Shown: one piece after another, positions 1 to 9,576 of the stretch | Position numbering within the stretch: position 1 is the first letter of the stretch | How the letters are laid out: the number at the start of each line of letters is the position of its first letter | Assembly (NCBI GenBank): GCA_011525695.1 | Contig: WYBX01000081.1 | Span: 30,153 to 94,152 of the forward strand | Origin: Verrucomicrobiia bacterium | GTDB taxonomy: Bacteria > Verrucomicrobiota > Verrucomicrobiia > Opitutales > Opitutaceae | Reading direction: 5' to 3' | DNA length: 64,000 nt | The notes under the pieces: generated by a model | Told to the model about the DNA's origin: nothing | What the model saw: the letters and a program-made list of their open reading frames with translations, nothing else | Database searches by the model: none | Program-made: the position numbers and the translations under genes

Positions 1-2183
1 CAGAGATTGAACGACGACTCATAGGGGCGCAGCGCCTCGCCGCGGGTGATCGAGTCGTTGGTGACAACGAGATACTCGCCAGCCGTCCCCATCGTGCCGG
101 CGTCGCCGATCATCCGGTCGAAGACGGCGGCGGCTTCCGGATCGCGCGCGAGCGCCATGAGGTAGAGCAGCAGGCCGATGCTGTTGCCGTTGGTCTCGGC
201 AGAGCGCCGACCCGCGATCGGGAGCGTCGCCACCCGGTGGCTGGGAAACATGTTCTCACACTTCACGCTGGCCACCATCGCGGGCAGCCGCGCGTTATCG
301 GGTGTGAGATAGCCATAGAAGTACGGCAGCGCCTGGCAGAACACGTTGACGCGCGCGTCGGCCTGGGACGTCCCGTCGACCGAGTAGACGTAGAAGCTTG
401 CATCGTTCCAGAACCGCCGCTCGAGGGAGGCGCGGACCTTCTGCGCCTGGGCGGTGAAACCGGCGGCTTCATCGGCCCGGCCGAGCGCCTGCGCGACGTT
501 TGCGGTGAATCCGGCGGCCTGCACATAGAGCGCGGCGTTTTGGGCGGAGTAACGGTAAAGCCTCGCACCGCGCTTCACGCTGATCTCGTCGCCGCTGTAG
601 GCGATGAGTCCTTCGCCTTCGATCGGCTGGCTGGCGAGCGCCCGCTGCATTTCGGGATAGAGCGCCCGCGCGAGTTCGTCGTCGCCAAAGCGCCCGACGT
701 AGTCGCGCACCATCATCGGGAAAAAAAGCATGTACTCCGATTTCACGAAGTGGCCGACTTCGTGAATCTCGCCGATGCGCGACGGCACGTTTTCGCGCGC
801 CGTCGCGAACGCGCGTGGTGAGTAGCTCATGGCGATGCCGAACCGGTGCATGGCCTCCTTGAAGAAGAGGATCGTCCGGCGGCACTCCTCGCGATGGCCG
901 AGCGCGAGCATCGCGCGGAAGACGTCGTAGCCGTCGCGGAGAAACACGGCGTTGTAGGAATACGGGTGCGCGATCGCGCCGCCGTCGCGCGTGTGCAGTG
1001 AGAGCAGGAACGTGCGCAGGCCGTCGATGTAGTCGACGACCCGCGGCTCGAGGCCCGGCCGCAGCGGCATCGCGAGCAGGTCGGCGGCGGCCAGCCGCGC
1101 CGTCCAATGCGCGTAAGTCTCGCGCAGCCATTGCGCCGGCGTCGCGGCGGCAAGTTTCGCGCGCGTGGTGGCTAGTCCGGCGGCGTCGAAGCCAGTGACG
1201 ATCTGCACGGAGAGCGTGCGCACCTCGCCCGGCGCTAGCCGATCGAGGTCGAACTCGAGGAACTGCTTTCCGACTTTCGCGAAGTCGTCCGGCGTTCCGA
1301 TCAGCATCAGCCGACCGTTCGTCGCGCCGGCATCGGCCGGCACGTCGATCAGTACGGAGCGGCGGAGGACCTCGCCCGCGATCTGCGGTTCAAGCAGCAC
1401 ACGCCGAGAGTAGAAATCCAGCTCGTTGCCATCGCGCGCAGGCGCCGCGACCGGGCCGTCGGTACGTTTGGGCGTCACGCTGAAAGAACCCGTCCAGTTG
1501 CGCGGATCAACGCGAAACCCGACGGTGAAGCGGCAGCGTTCGAGCGGCTCGGGGCCGGTGTTGGCAACGCTGATGAGTCGGAGGAATGCCGGCAGCTCCG
1601 GCGGCATGAAGTCGACCGCGACGACGCGCAGCTCCTCCGACTCGACGATGTTCTTCACGATGTTCGTTCGGCGGATCCGGAACTGCGCCTCGTGGTTCCA
1701 GTTCTCCGGACTCACCACGCGTTCCGTGCGGCCGCGGGAGTACTCCCCGCCGAAGGTGAAGCCGAACGCGGTCGGGTATTCTGTGTACACGGGGCCCGCC
1801 ACCCACGCCAAGGCGTGCAGCGGTACTTTCGGCGAACGGCTAAGGTGGGTGTGAAAGCCGTTCGTGTTCTGGCGGAATTGCGCGACGCCGTGCAGCCGCG
1901 AGTCCGAAACGCGCGACTTCTCGAACCGCGTGATCTCGGCCGTCATGCCCTCGACCACGAGCATCGCGCCGTTGCCGACAACGAGCCCGTCGATGTAGCG
2001 CCCGCCGAACTTCGTGTGATCGTCGTGCAGGTTGACCTCCGAGTGCCACGTCGAGACCTCGTCGAGAAAACGGAGATCGTCCGCGGCGCCCGGCCCGACC
2101 GTCGCGGCGTTCGCTGCCATGACGAGGGGGACGGGCAGAAGCGCGGCCAGCAGCAGAGCGAGGTACCCGCGGGGTGTTGTCAC
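1..2183 (-). CDS. Exported (alpha/alpha)6-barrel glycosidase-like protein, 3' end outside window
   Basis: An open minus-strand frame runs from a GTG at 2183 to the window edge (at least 727 codons, no stop seen). The N-terminus (MTTPRGYLALLLAALLPVPL) is a signal peptide, so the protein is probably periplasmic or secreted. About 300 residues of likely beta-sandwich follow, then a region with the cadence of six-hairpin glycosidases (for example AVFLRDGYDVFRAM, RPYESSFNL). That architecture is known from GH63, GH78, GH95 and GH127-like enzymes; I cannot assign the family. It starts 26 bases after the upstream esterase stop, with no strong ribosome-binding site visible, so translation may be coupled. 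It is the last visible gene of the minus-strand array. The fold call is moderately secure; the substrate is unknown. Confidence 0.72.
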   Translation of the reverse strand, partial: MTTPRGYLALLLAALLPVPLVMAANAATVGPGAADDLRFLDEVSTWHSEVNLHDDHTKFGGRYIDGLVVGNGAMLVVEGMTAEITRFEKSRVSDSRLHGVAQFRQNTNGFHTHLSRSPKVPLHALAWVAGPVYTEYPTAFGFTFGGEYSRGRTERVVSPENWNHEAQFRIRRTNIVKNIVESEELRVVAVDFMPPELPAFLRLISVANTGPEPLERCRFTVGFRVDPRNWTGSFSVTPKRTDGPVAAPARDGNELDFYSRRVLLEPQIAGEVLRRSVLIDVPADAGATNGRLMLIGTPDDFAKVGKQFLEFDLDRLAPGEVRTLSVQIVTGFDAAGLATTRAKLAAATPAQWLRETYAHWTARLAAADLLAMPLRPGLEPRVVDYIDGLRTFLLSLHTRDGGAIAHPYSYNAVFLRDGYDVFRAMLALGHREECRRTILFFKEAMHRFGIAMSYSPRAFATARENVPSRIGEIHEVGHFVKSEYMLFFPMMVRDYVGRFGDDELARALYPEMQRALASQPIEGEGLIAYSGDEISVKRGARLYRYSAQNAALYVQAAGFTANVAQALGRADEAAGFTAQAQKVRASLERRFWNDASFYVYSVDGTSQADARVNVFCQALPYFYGYLTPDNARLPAMVASVKCENMFPSHRVATLPIAGRRSAETNGNSIGLLLYLMALARDPEAAAVFDRMIGDAGTMGTAGEYLVVTNDSITRGEALRPYESSFNL

Positions 2184-2209
2184 GGTGCGACGGCGGCGAG
2201 GTGGCAGGC

Positions 2210-4345
2210 TCAAGCCTCGGTGGGAACAGCACCCCAGGGATCGATTTGTCGCAGCTTCTTCGGACCCAGCGCACGGTAACAATCCGGCAGGTCGAGGATC
2301 CTCAGGATCCCAGGCACGAATGACGAGAGTGGCCAGGCGTAGTTCTCCGACTCGGCGACCGCGGAATAGCTGGTCAGTGCATTCTTCAGCGTGACCTGCT
2401 TCACTCGTTCGGACAGCAACGCGGCAAATGTCCCCGGAATTGTGCCCCACCCTTTTCCCACGAGATGGATCTCCTCGTGGCCAGTTGCTCCGAGCCAGTC
2501 GATGATTCGGAGCAAATCATGTGTTCGTTGCCCGACATACGGGTAGTCGAACATGATGCCATAGATCGCATAAAAGTAGTCGCTCCCATATTGATGAAGA
2601 AATTCCTGACGAGTCGTATTCGGCTGCGACTCGCCGATGCCACGCAGATCGCAGGTGAATATCGCCGAGCCAGTTTCCGCTTGCATCGTTTCCGCGATGA
2701 GCGGCTCCTCACGCAGTTCATTATCGGAAGAGCGGTGGGAAACGTAGAGCACGGCTCGCGATGACTCCCGTGGAGGACGGGATAGGAGCACCGTATCGCT
2801 CAGCCGATAAACCATTGGGAACACTCCGGGTTCAGTTTCAATCGCATAGGGAACGGCGAACTTCTTCGGATAATCCCGGTCGCGCATGCTCCTCAGGATC
2901 CGATAGTCAGCAATTCCTTGGCGAGAGGGAAGCTTGAGCAGATCCATGACGGCCTGCTGCAATGCGCCACCCTCGAGCACGGGCCGGCGGGCCGCAAGAG
3001 TTCGCGAGAGTTCGTTTGTCAGCTCGAACACCGTATGTGCAGTTTCTCGATAACTCTGGCTTGGAGGACTGCAGTTGAGCGTCGCATCCTCTTCCATCGT
3101 CAGTGAGGGCTCGGCGTGATTCGTCGAAACGCCGGTGTGGCGATTGAACCACCCATACATTGCCTCGCGATTGTCCTGGGAATACCCGTGGTAGCCGGAG
3201 CCGACGAACAATTGGATATTTTGCTCTGCACCCATCAGGCAATAAAGCCGTTTCAGACGCGCAAAGGCCTCCTCGAGCCCCCGAACATCGAAGAAGTCCT
3301 TCTCCTTGCCCAGCAGCACCACGGGCTTGGGGGCTAAGGCCGCTATGAAATCGGCGTAATCCAGCCCGAGAGCCAGGACTCGCGCGGGGCATTGTTCAGT
3401 GTCGGCCGGTTCCTCATTTTCCACATTGCGCCGAAACGTGGTCACAAAGCAGCTCGGTGCCGCCATGGTGAAACGTTGATCCGCTCCGCACAGCCAGGCA
3501 GTCAACATGCCCCCGCCGGAGTTTCCTGTCACTCCGACATGCCTCGGATCCACCTCCTGCCGCGAGAGCAAATAGTCGAGAGCGCGGATCCCATCCCAAA
3601 CAAACCACGACGCCGCGGATTCGCCGACGAGAAACTGTTGATTGCCGGCATAAAGGTGACCACCGACCGCCGAGCGACGTCCAGGCCAGGCGTCGTCCGC
3701 TCCATATTGTTGGCGTTCGCCCTGGCAAATCGGGTCAAAAATGAGAACAACATATCCCTGACGGGCCAGGCCCTGCGCAAAGGACTGGTAGGGTGCCGCG
3801 GTCTTGCCCTTGGCGTCGGGGCCGCCATGGCCGCAGGCTCCGAGCACCGCAGGCATCGGTTTGCCCCGTCCTTTCGGGATGTATAAGTTAGCGGTCACCG
3901 CAAAGCCGGGGCGGCTTTCAAAAATGACCTTCTCGACTGTATAGACATCGCGCTCGACCACCCCGGTGGTGCGAGCATTCAGTGGAGTTCTCTCGGGCCA
4001 CGGGCCGAAAGCATGCTGTATTCGCGTCCGCACATCTCGCACATATGCTTCTGCGTCGGCCCTTGAAGCGAGAGCCGCACGGCGCCTTTCGGACTCCATC
4101 TCGACTTCGCGAACTCGTCGGACAAAGTACTCCTGCATGGAACGCGCGAAGCGGTTCAAGGCGGTCAGACGTGGAGCCAACGCAGGAGCAGGCGCTATCA
4201 CCCCGCCCGACTGAGCCGCCAGGGGCGATGTTCCAACAACTGGAAATGCCAGCGCACCGAGGCCGGCCGCTTTCAGCAGGGCGCGACGAGAAAGGCCTGT
4301 GTTCGAAGGGTCACAATCAGAAGGTATGCAGCCGAAGTGTGTCAT
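2210..4345 (-). CDS. Tat-exported acetyl-xylan-esterase-like alpha/beta hydrolase
   Basis: This 711-residue protein has a Tat-type signal (LSRRALLKAAG, about residues 18-45). The central domain (about 130-400) is an alpha/beta hydrolase of the acetyl xylan esterase (AXE1) / DUF1100 kind. The nucleophile elbow is GNSGGGM. A candidate acid is in EKDFFDV and a candidate histidine in SGYHGYS. The C-terminal 250 residues look like a second, degenerate hydrolase-like lobe, without a clear GxSxG. Such proteins remove acetyl or related esters from plant or algal polysaccharides, so it probably unmasks a substrate for the neighbouring glycosidases. A paralogue of similar length lies at 33058-35121. 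It follows the transglutaminase-like gene by 61 bases. Base composition is visibly less GC-rich than the ABC transporter genes. Confidence 0.82.
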   Translation of the reverse strand: MTHFGCIPSDCDPSNTGLSRRALLKAAGLGALAFPVVGTSPLAAQSGGVIAPAPALAPRLTALNRFARSMQEYFVRRVREVEMESERRRAALASRADAEAYVRDVRTRIQHAFGPWPERTPLNARTTGVVERDVYTVEKVIFESRPGFAVTANLYIPKGRGKPMPAVLGACGHGGPDAKGKTAAPYQSFAQGLARQGYVVLIFDPICQGERQQYGADDAWPGRRSAVGGHLYAGNQQFLVGESAASWFVWDGIRALDYLLSRQEVDPRHVGVTGNSGGGMLTAWLCGADQRFTMAAPSCFVTTFRRNVENEEPADTEQCPARVLALGLDYADFIAALAPKPVVLLGKEKDFFDVRGLEEAFARLKRLYCLMGAEQNIQLFVGSGYHGYSQDNREAMYGWFNRHTGVSTNHAEPSLTMEEDATLNCSPPSQSYRETAHTVFELTNELSRTLAARRPVLEGGALQQAVMDLLKLPSRQGIADYRILRSMRDRDYPKKFAVPYAIETEPGVFPMVYRLSDTVLLSRPPRESSRAVLYVSHRSSDNELREEPLIAETMQAETGSAIFTCDLRGIGESQPNTTRQEFLHQYGSDYFYAIYGIMFDYPYVGQRTHDLLRIIDWLGATGHEEIHLVGKGWGTIPGTFAALLSERVKQVTLKNALTSYSAVAESENYAWPLSSFVPGILRILDLPDCYRALGPKKLRQIDPWGAVPTEA

Positions 4346-4406
4346 GAAGATCAGGAGAATGCATTTCAGGTCATGCAGGGAAATTATCCATTTTCCACGG
4401 CCCTCG

Positions 4407-6266
4407 TTATCTCAGTTCATTCGGGATGGGCCAGAACTTGGAAAACAAATAAAGGCGACTGCCGAAGACGGGCTGATATCCAAGATGGCCTCCCTGCAGG
4501 ATTCTCACACTGTACATTCCCACCGGCTGGATCCGCCCGTTCTCATCACGGCCATTCCAATAAAACGAGTAATTACCGTATCTCAGGTTTTCGCTCTTGA
4601 GCGTGCGAATCAGCTTCCCTGTTCCCTCTCCAGAGGCTTTGAATATTTCAACCGTGATCGGAAGAGTGCCGTCAGGATTCCGTTTCAGATTCCTCCAAAA
4701 TTCGCCCTTTGCATTCCTGTACGAGGCCGGCTTCGAGTAGCTGGTATGCGTGTTGCCGCCAACGCGGAACCGAATGTGCCGGCCATAGTTCTCCGTGGCA
4801 GCCTCATAGAAATGGTATGGAGACTCCATATCGTAGCGATAAGTCACTTCCGCACTGCTTCCGCCCATGTCCGCCGCTTCAAAGCGAATACGGTTCCTGC
4901 CGTACATCAGCCCAGGCATGGCGCGCGGGTTCATTTGAATCTCCGTTCGAATCCTCACGCTGCTCAGTCCCGATCCTTTTCCTTTAAACTCGAACTTCAC
5001 CCAATAATTCATCTCTCCCTCCAGCGGCACGTCGTATTCCTTCCTGCTTTCGTCCAGCCGGGTCCAGACGACAGACGGCGAATACGGGGCTGATTTATCA
5101 TCGCTTTTCCTCGCAATATACACGTTTCCGTCCGTCTTGAAACTGGCTTCGATTTCCGCTCCGACAATCGCCCATGGAGCTTTGTCCACGGCGAACACAA
5201 TACGAGAGTCTTGCGATGGATCCGTCGGCTCCAGTCCACCCGCCGTACGGGTGACATTCTTCTCCTCGACGACACAGCCGCGGTAGCCGCCTGGTGTCAG
5301 ATCGGGCCCATAGTCGAACACGGCGCTGCCGTAATCCGACCAGTGTCGATACGCTCGTTCGGGGTCTGGCCAGCGATGAAAGTTCGCGTTTCGATCATCG
5401 AAACGGCCACGCATGTCGAAATGCATCGTGATCGACTCGCCGGGGGCGAGGTCATAATTGAAATCCGGAGACTCGAATTCGTAGTCTTCCATCTTCCTCT
5501 CGAGCGAAGCCGTCTTCACGTAGTCCGTGATGTCGATGCCAGAATACGGCGCGATCCGGGAAATTAGGTCCGGATTTGCCTTAAGTTCGGCAAATGTCGC
5601 GGGGGTGGCATTGTCCTTCTGGAAGTAGATCCAACGCGCCGTCGGACTCGCGTCGGAGGCGTACCATTTTCCGCCAATGAGCACTTCGGAGGTCTGATGC
5701 CCGTCCAGCTGAATCTTCGCCACGCGGAACTTTTCATCGGGAATGGCGCGGAGGACACTGTTCAAGACGTTGACGTGCTCTCCGCACATGCATTGTCCAA
5801 ATTGATTCAACATCCGGAGCGGATTTGCCACGAAGCCACGACGGCCGCTCTTGCCAGGAGCCGGTTCTGCACGCTGCACTGCCATTTCCTCCCACTCGTG
5901 GACCCGCACGAATTTCTCGAACGAGGTGAGTCCGTCGTTCTGGGTCAAGCTCGCCGCCAGTGCCGTCTGGTCACGAAAATCCCATCCAAATGAACCGGTC
6001 ATGTAGGGCCTCTTAATGACTCCATCCCCGGCATTCCGAATGGTGACCGATAGGTTGCGAAGGTTGGTGGATAATATCGAGATGACCTCGGTGTGCTCGC
6101 GCCCGACGACAGTGAATCGGCTGGTCTCCTCCTTCACCGGGGGCGGCGGGGGAAATCGCTCGAATTCCTCGTCGTTGTAATCCTCAATGATGTAGCTTCG
6201 CACTCCAGCAGAGGCACTTGCACAAAAACTCAGCAAGAGCAGTGTAATCAGTTGTGTGAATTTCAT
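4407..6266 (-). CDS. Exported transglutaminase-like protein with C-terminal FlgD-type Ig domain
   Basis: This 619-residue protein begins with a signal peptide (about residues 1-20). Around residues 150-210 it has a transglutaminase-like Cys-His-Asp set: C161 in CMCGEH, H190 in DGHQTSEV and D205 in YASDASP. The middle is beta-rich. The C-terminal 90 residues match the FlgD Ig-like pattern (KLIRTLKSENLRYGNYSFYW, then NGRDENGRIQPVGMYSVRI), a fold also common in secreted Bacteroidota and Verrucomicrobiota proteins. Transglutaminase-like exported proteins may be peptidases or may bind large substrates; no activity can be assigned. It sits inside the polysaccharide array between the sugar-binding protein and an esterase. 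Codon use is more AT-rich than in the ABC genes, suggesting a different history. Confidence 0.68.
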   Translation of the reverse strand: MKFTQLITLLLLSFCASASAGVRSYIIEDYNDEEFERFPPPPPVKEETSRFTVVGREHTEVISILSTNLRNLSVTIRNAGDGVIKRPYMTGSFGWDFRDQTALAASLTQNDGLTSFEKFVRVHEWEEMAVQRAEPAPGKSGRRGFVANPLRMLNQFGQCMCGEHVNVLNSVLRAIPDEKFRVAKIQLDGHQTSEVLIGGKWYASDASPTARWIYFQKDNATPATFAELKANPDLISRIAPYSGIDITDYVKTASLERKMEDYEFESPDFNYDLAPGESITMHFDMRGRFDDRNANFHRWPDPERAYRHWSDYGSAVFDYGPDLTPGGYRGCVVEEKNVTRTAGGLEPTDPSQDSRIVFAVDKAPWAIVGAEIEASFKTDGNVYIARKSDDKSAPYSPSVVWTRLDESRKEYDVPLEGEMNYWVKFEFKGKGSGLSSVRIRTEIQMNPRAMPGLMYGRNRIRFEAADMGGSSAEVTYRYDMESPYHFYEAATENYGRHIRFRVGGNTHTSYSKPASYRNAKGEFWRNLKRNPDGTLPITVEIFKASGEGTGKLIRTLKSENLRYGNYSFYWNGRDENGRIQPVGMYSVRILQGGHLGYQPVFGSRLYLFSKFWPIPNELR

Positions 6267-6317
6267 TTTTATTATGGACGGGCTTGCCTCACTGGGAAAT
6301 TAAACGGCGGACGGCGA

Positions 6318-7271
6318 TCATGGCAACTGTTCGCCGCCGCGTTCGAGATTCTCGCGCGTGAATACTCGCGAGGGCAACGAGAGCTCCTTGGGCACCTTCT
6401 CACCATGTAGAATCCTCAGCGCGCTGTTGATCGCCTCCACGCCGCCCGTCGGATACTCAAACGTCGCGGCTAGCAGCCCCTGCATCACATATGCCTGCCC
6501 TTCGTGCGGCAGCGCATCGATGCCGACGAAAAGAATGTCCTTCGCATGGCCTCCTGCCCGGGCCGCCAGATAGGCGCCATGCGCCCCCGGATCGTTGTGC
6601 GCGTAGACGAGGTCGATGTCGCGGTGCACCGCGAGCGCCGATTCCATTTCCTTTCGCGCCTCAGGCTCGAGCCACTTCATGTCAGCTTCGAACACGATTT
6701 CGACTGGTTGCCCCTTGATCGCTTCGCGAAAGCCCGCACTGCGGTCCTGCCCAGGTGTCGAGGTCATTAGCCCTTTCAGCTCCACCACGTGCGCCTTGCC
6801 GCCGGCCTGCACCCGTGGGTTGGATGCGAGCCTGCGCACGATCCATTCGCCGGCCGCGCGGCCGATCCTCCGGTTGTCCGCGCCGATAAACTGGGTGAAA
6901 CTCGTGCCCAGCACCCGCCGGTCGAGCACGATGACCGGTATCCCGCGCTTAAAGGCGTCCGCGACAGGTGGCGTCAGGGGCGCCGCCTCTTTGGGAGACA
7001 CAATCAGCAGATCGATGCCCGAGTTGATGAACTCCTCGATCTGCGCCCGTTGCCTCAGCGTGTCGTTCTGCGCGTCCTTGAACACGAGTTTAAGTTCCGG
7101 GTGCACCGCCGCGGCACGCTGGAGGTCGGCATTCATCTGCACGCGCCATGGCTCGCCAAGATTGCACTGGCTCATGCCGATTGTCCACCGACGCCCAAGG
7201 TCAGTGGCGGCCTGCGAGGCGACGGATGCCGCGAACATGGCGATGAAAGGGAGGAGTGTTCTTGTGGTCAT
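6318..7271 (-). CDS. Ribose-type ABC transporter periplasmic sugar-binding protein
   Basis: This 317-residue protein has a signal peptide (about 1-22) followed by a type I periplasmic-binding fold. Family features are visible: WTIGMSQCNLGEPWRVQMNA at the start, LLIVSPKEAAPLTPPV, IPVIVLDRRV, FIGADNRRIG, LVYAHNDPGAHGAY and FVGIDALPHEG. It is the RbsB/XylF class that delivers furanose or pyranose monosaccharides to a permease. It lies downstream of the ATPase and permease genes, with a GH172-like gene between, so all parts of one importer are here. The sugar is unknown; the flanking GH172-like genes suggest D-arabinose or D-fructose (inference). Confidence 0.9.
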   Translation of the reverse strand: MTTRTLLPFIAMFAASVASQAATDLGRRWTIGMSQCNLGEPWRVQMNADLQRAAAVHPELKLVFKDAQNDTLRQRAQIEEFINSGIDLLIVSPKEAAPLTPPVADAFKRGIPVIVLDRRVLGTSFTQFIGADNRRIGRAAGEWIVRRLASNPRVQAGGKAHVVELKGLMTSTPGQDRSAGFREAIKGQPVEIVFEADMKWLEPEARKEMESALAVHRDIDLVYAHNDPGAHGAYLAARAGGHAKDILFVGIDALPHEGQAYVMQGLLAATFEYPTGGVEAINSALRILHGEKVPKELSLPSRVFTRENLERGGEQLP

Positions 7272-7364
7272 GGTAGAAATAATGCGTAGCCTGGAGCAGG
7301 CACGCTTACGCAGTTTTTTCGATTGGTCGCGGCGACCGCACCGTGGCGTTCAGAATCGCGCCGT

Positions 7365-8561
7365 TCAGTGCTCATTCCCCCAGAGCGCGGGACCTTCTCC
7401 GGCGGCCCTGCGCCAGGCATCATGCCATCTGAATACGTCCCGGGAGGTGATAATCGGTTTCGGCTGGCGGGCCTCCCGCGCGACGATTGGTTTCACGCCC
7501 ACCGCCCTTTCCTGATACCAGTATGCCACACTCGCAAGTTCCAGGGCCAGATCGTTGGCGTGCCCATGCTCGATCGTAAATCGGAGCGAGCGGTCGAAAT
7601 AGATCGGATCGTTGATGTGAAATCGGTACACATGCGTTCGCCCGAGCCAGCCGGTCTCACCGTTTACCCGGCCGTACCCAACATAGGGATGGCTGAGCAG
7701 TTCCTTCGGACTCCAACTCGTGTTGAAGTAATCCTCGGTGCCGGTGCCGTTCAGCGTGGGCGCCGCACTGCCGTCAATGTATATCATGTCGTCACCCTCG
7801 CCGTACCACATTGGAGTCGGTGAGTTGACGTAGTAATTGACTCCAGCAAAGTGCCCCTTGCCGGTGATGTCGGCAATGAGGTAGTTGGACTCGCCGGTGG
7901 GGTTTTGGCTCTCCTTCCTCAGGAGGTTCCATTCGTTGATGCTGCCACTAGCGGGTCCGGTGAGTTCGTAGTTGTACCAGGCATGGAAACGGCCGAGATC
8001 GGGCGGGAGGCTGTCAACCTCGAGATAATCGACATAGTAATAGAATGCCGAGATCGACTGCGCAGGCGACTGGTTCTCGATCTCGATGCGAGCGCCGGAG
8101 GCGAAAGGCATCGGAAAATAGGATACGAGCGCACGCCCATTTACAGGGGTGGCGCTGAGCGGCAGGGAGACGTAGTTGTAGGACTCGTTCCAGCCCTGCC
8201 CGAAGAACGGCCCGATCGGCGCCTCGACCGATGGCTCGGGGTTGCCGTCCCAATACATGCGCATGACAATGTCGTTGCGGCTCAACCGATCCGGCAGCGG
8301 GGCGATCGTAATCCAGATATGAGTGATGATGCCGGCACCAGGGATGTCGGCGATAACGCGCCTTTCCCCCGCACCGATGCCGGTCAGCCGATCGTCATTT
8401 CCGCCGGTGCGGTCGTGACTGCTGACGCGCTTCGATTTCACGTCGGAGCGAATGACGGCGAGCGAGCCGAGATCGGACGTGAGAGACTGAGCGAACCCGG
8501 CGCTGGTGAGGAGGAATGCCGCCAGCGTCACGCGAAGAAGGTTGTGCGGTTTCGACTTCAT
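7365..8561 (-). CDS. DUF2961 / GH172-like protein (short form)
   Basis: This 398-residue protein has a signal peptide (about 1-24) and one DUF2961 domain. The family signs are the aromatic N-terminal block (GIITHIWITIAP), a beta-rich body and the GTGTEDYFN motif near residue 270. DUF2961 proteins form glycoside hydrolase family 172, whose characterised members act on alpha-D-fructofuranosides (including difructose anhydrides) or on alpha-D-arabinofuranosides. It lies 31 bases downstream of the permease gene and 93 bases upstream of the sugar-binding protein gene, so it is embedded in a transporter operon. That placement suggests its product is the imported sugar. Family assignment is firm; the reaction is inferred. 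Confidence 0.85.
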   Translation of the reverse strand: MKSKPHNLLRVTLAAFLLTSAGFAQSLTSDLGSLAVIRSDVKSKRVSSHDRTGGNDDRLTGIGAGERRVIADIPGAGIITHIWITIAPLPDRLSRNDIVMRMYWDGNPEPSVEAPIGPFFGQGWNESYNYVSLPLSATPVNGRALVSYFPMPFASGARIEIENQSPAQSISAFYYYVDYLEVDSLPPDLGRFHAWYNYELTGPASGSINEWNLLRKESQNPTGESNYLIADITGKGHFAGVNYYVNSPTPMWYGEGDDMIYIDGSAAPTLNGTGTEDYFNTSWSPKELLSHPYVGYGRVNGETGWLGRTHVYRFHINDPIYFDRSLRFTIEHGHANDLALELASVAYWYQERAVGVKPIVAREARQPKPIITSRDVFRWHDAWRRAAGEGPALWGNEH

Positions 8562-8592
8562 GAGGAAAAAGGGAAAGCCGGAACTGGCGTCT

Positions 8593-9576
8593 TCAATTCA
8601 ACTGACGCCGCTGGAGCAGGACCGCGGCGACAATGATTACGCCGGTCAGCATGAGACGGCTGGATTGGGCGACGGCGTTGATGCTGAGAATTTTTTCGAG
8701 GTACCCGATCGTGAGCGCTCCGAGGAGCGTGAACCCGATGGCGCCGCGGCCGCCGGCGAGTGAGTTGCCGCCTATCACGGCGATCGCGATCGCCGTGAGT
8801 TCGTAGGCCACTCCCGCCTCCGGATCTCCCTGCTGTTCCTGTACGGCCTGGCAGATGCCGGCGACGGCGGCAAATGCGCCGCTCAGCCCATAGGCGAGGA
8901 GTCTTGCATGTGTCACCGGAACCCCGGAGTAGCGGGCAGCCTCCTCGTTGCCGCCGGTTGCGAACAAGTAGCGCCCGTATCGAAGCTGAGTGAGGACCAC
9001 CCAGCTCACCGCCACGCAACCGAGGAAAACCAGGGTGACCGCGGCGACGTTGCCGCCGAAAAGCCTTGCGTCTAGGTGCTGAAATACGGGCGGCAGCGCC
9101 ACATATGCGAACGTCCCGTCGGGTTTCAGCACGGCGGCCGAGATTTTCTGTCCGCCGGCGATAAACTTCGCCAGACCCCGCGCGAACACCATCAGCGCGA
9201 GCGTGGCAATGAACGGCTGCACCCGCAGCCGCCCGACGAGCGTACCCGATGTCGCGCCGCCGGCTGCGCCCAGCAGCACGACCGCGGGCAGCGCCACAAT
9301 CGCCGGCCAGCCGCAGTGAATCGTGAGCAGCGCAAATGTCACCGCGCACAGGCCCAGAATGCTGCCCACCGCGAGATCGATCCCACCCGTGATGATCACC
9401 AGTGTCATTCCGCAGGCCAGAATGCCCGGCACAGCCACTTGGCGCAGCATGTCGCGATGCGTGTTCCAGCGGAAGAAGGCGCCGTCCGCATGCCACACCG
9501 CGCCCACCGCCAGGACAAGCAGAAGCGCGAGGAACGCGCGCATCCAGGGAACCGAGAGCCAGCCGGGAGGCTTCAT
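8593..9576 (-). CDS. Ribose-type ABC transporter permease
   Basis: This 327-residue polytopic membrane protein is of the RbsC/XylH/AraH type. The family signature MTLVIITGGIDLAVGSILGL is near residues 60-80. Further pieces are LRVQPFIATLALMVFARGLA, a YLFATGGNEEAARYSGV block and AVIGGNSLAGGRGAI. It would form the membrane channel of the importer with the ATPase upstream and the binding protein downstream. The ATG at 9576 overlaps the ATPase stop by four bases (ATGA), which fixes the start and indicates translational coupling. Confidence 0.93.
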   Translation of the reverse strand: MKPPGWLSVPWMRAFLALLLVLAVGAVWHADGAFFRWNTHRDMLRQVAVPGILACGMTLVIITGGIDLAVGSILGLCAVTFALLTIHCGWPAIVALPAVVLLGAAGGATSGTLVGRLRVQPFIATLALMVFARGLAKFIAGGQKISAAVLKPDGTFAYVALPPVFQHLDARLFGGNVAAVTLVFLGCVAVSWVVLTQLRYGRYLFATGGNEEAARYSGVPVTHARLLAYGLSGAFAAVAGICQAVQEQQGDPEAGVAYELTAIAIAVIGGNSLAGGRGAIGFTLLGALTIGYLEKILSINAVAQSSRLMLTGVIIVAAVLLQRRQLN

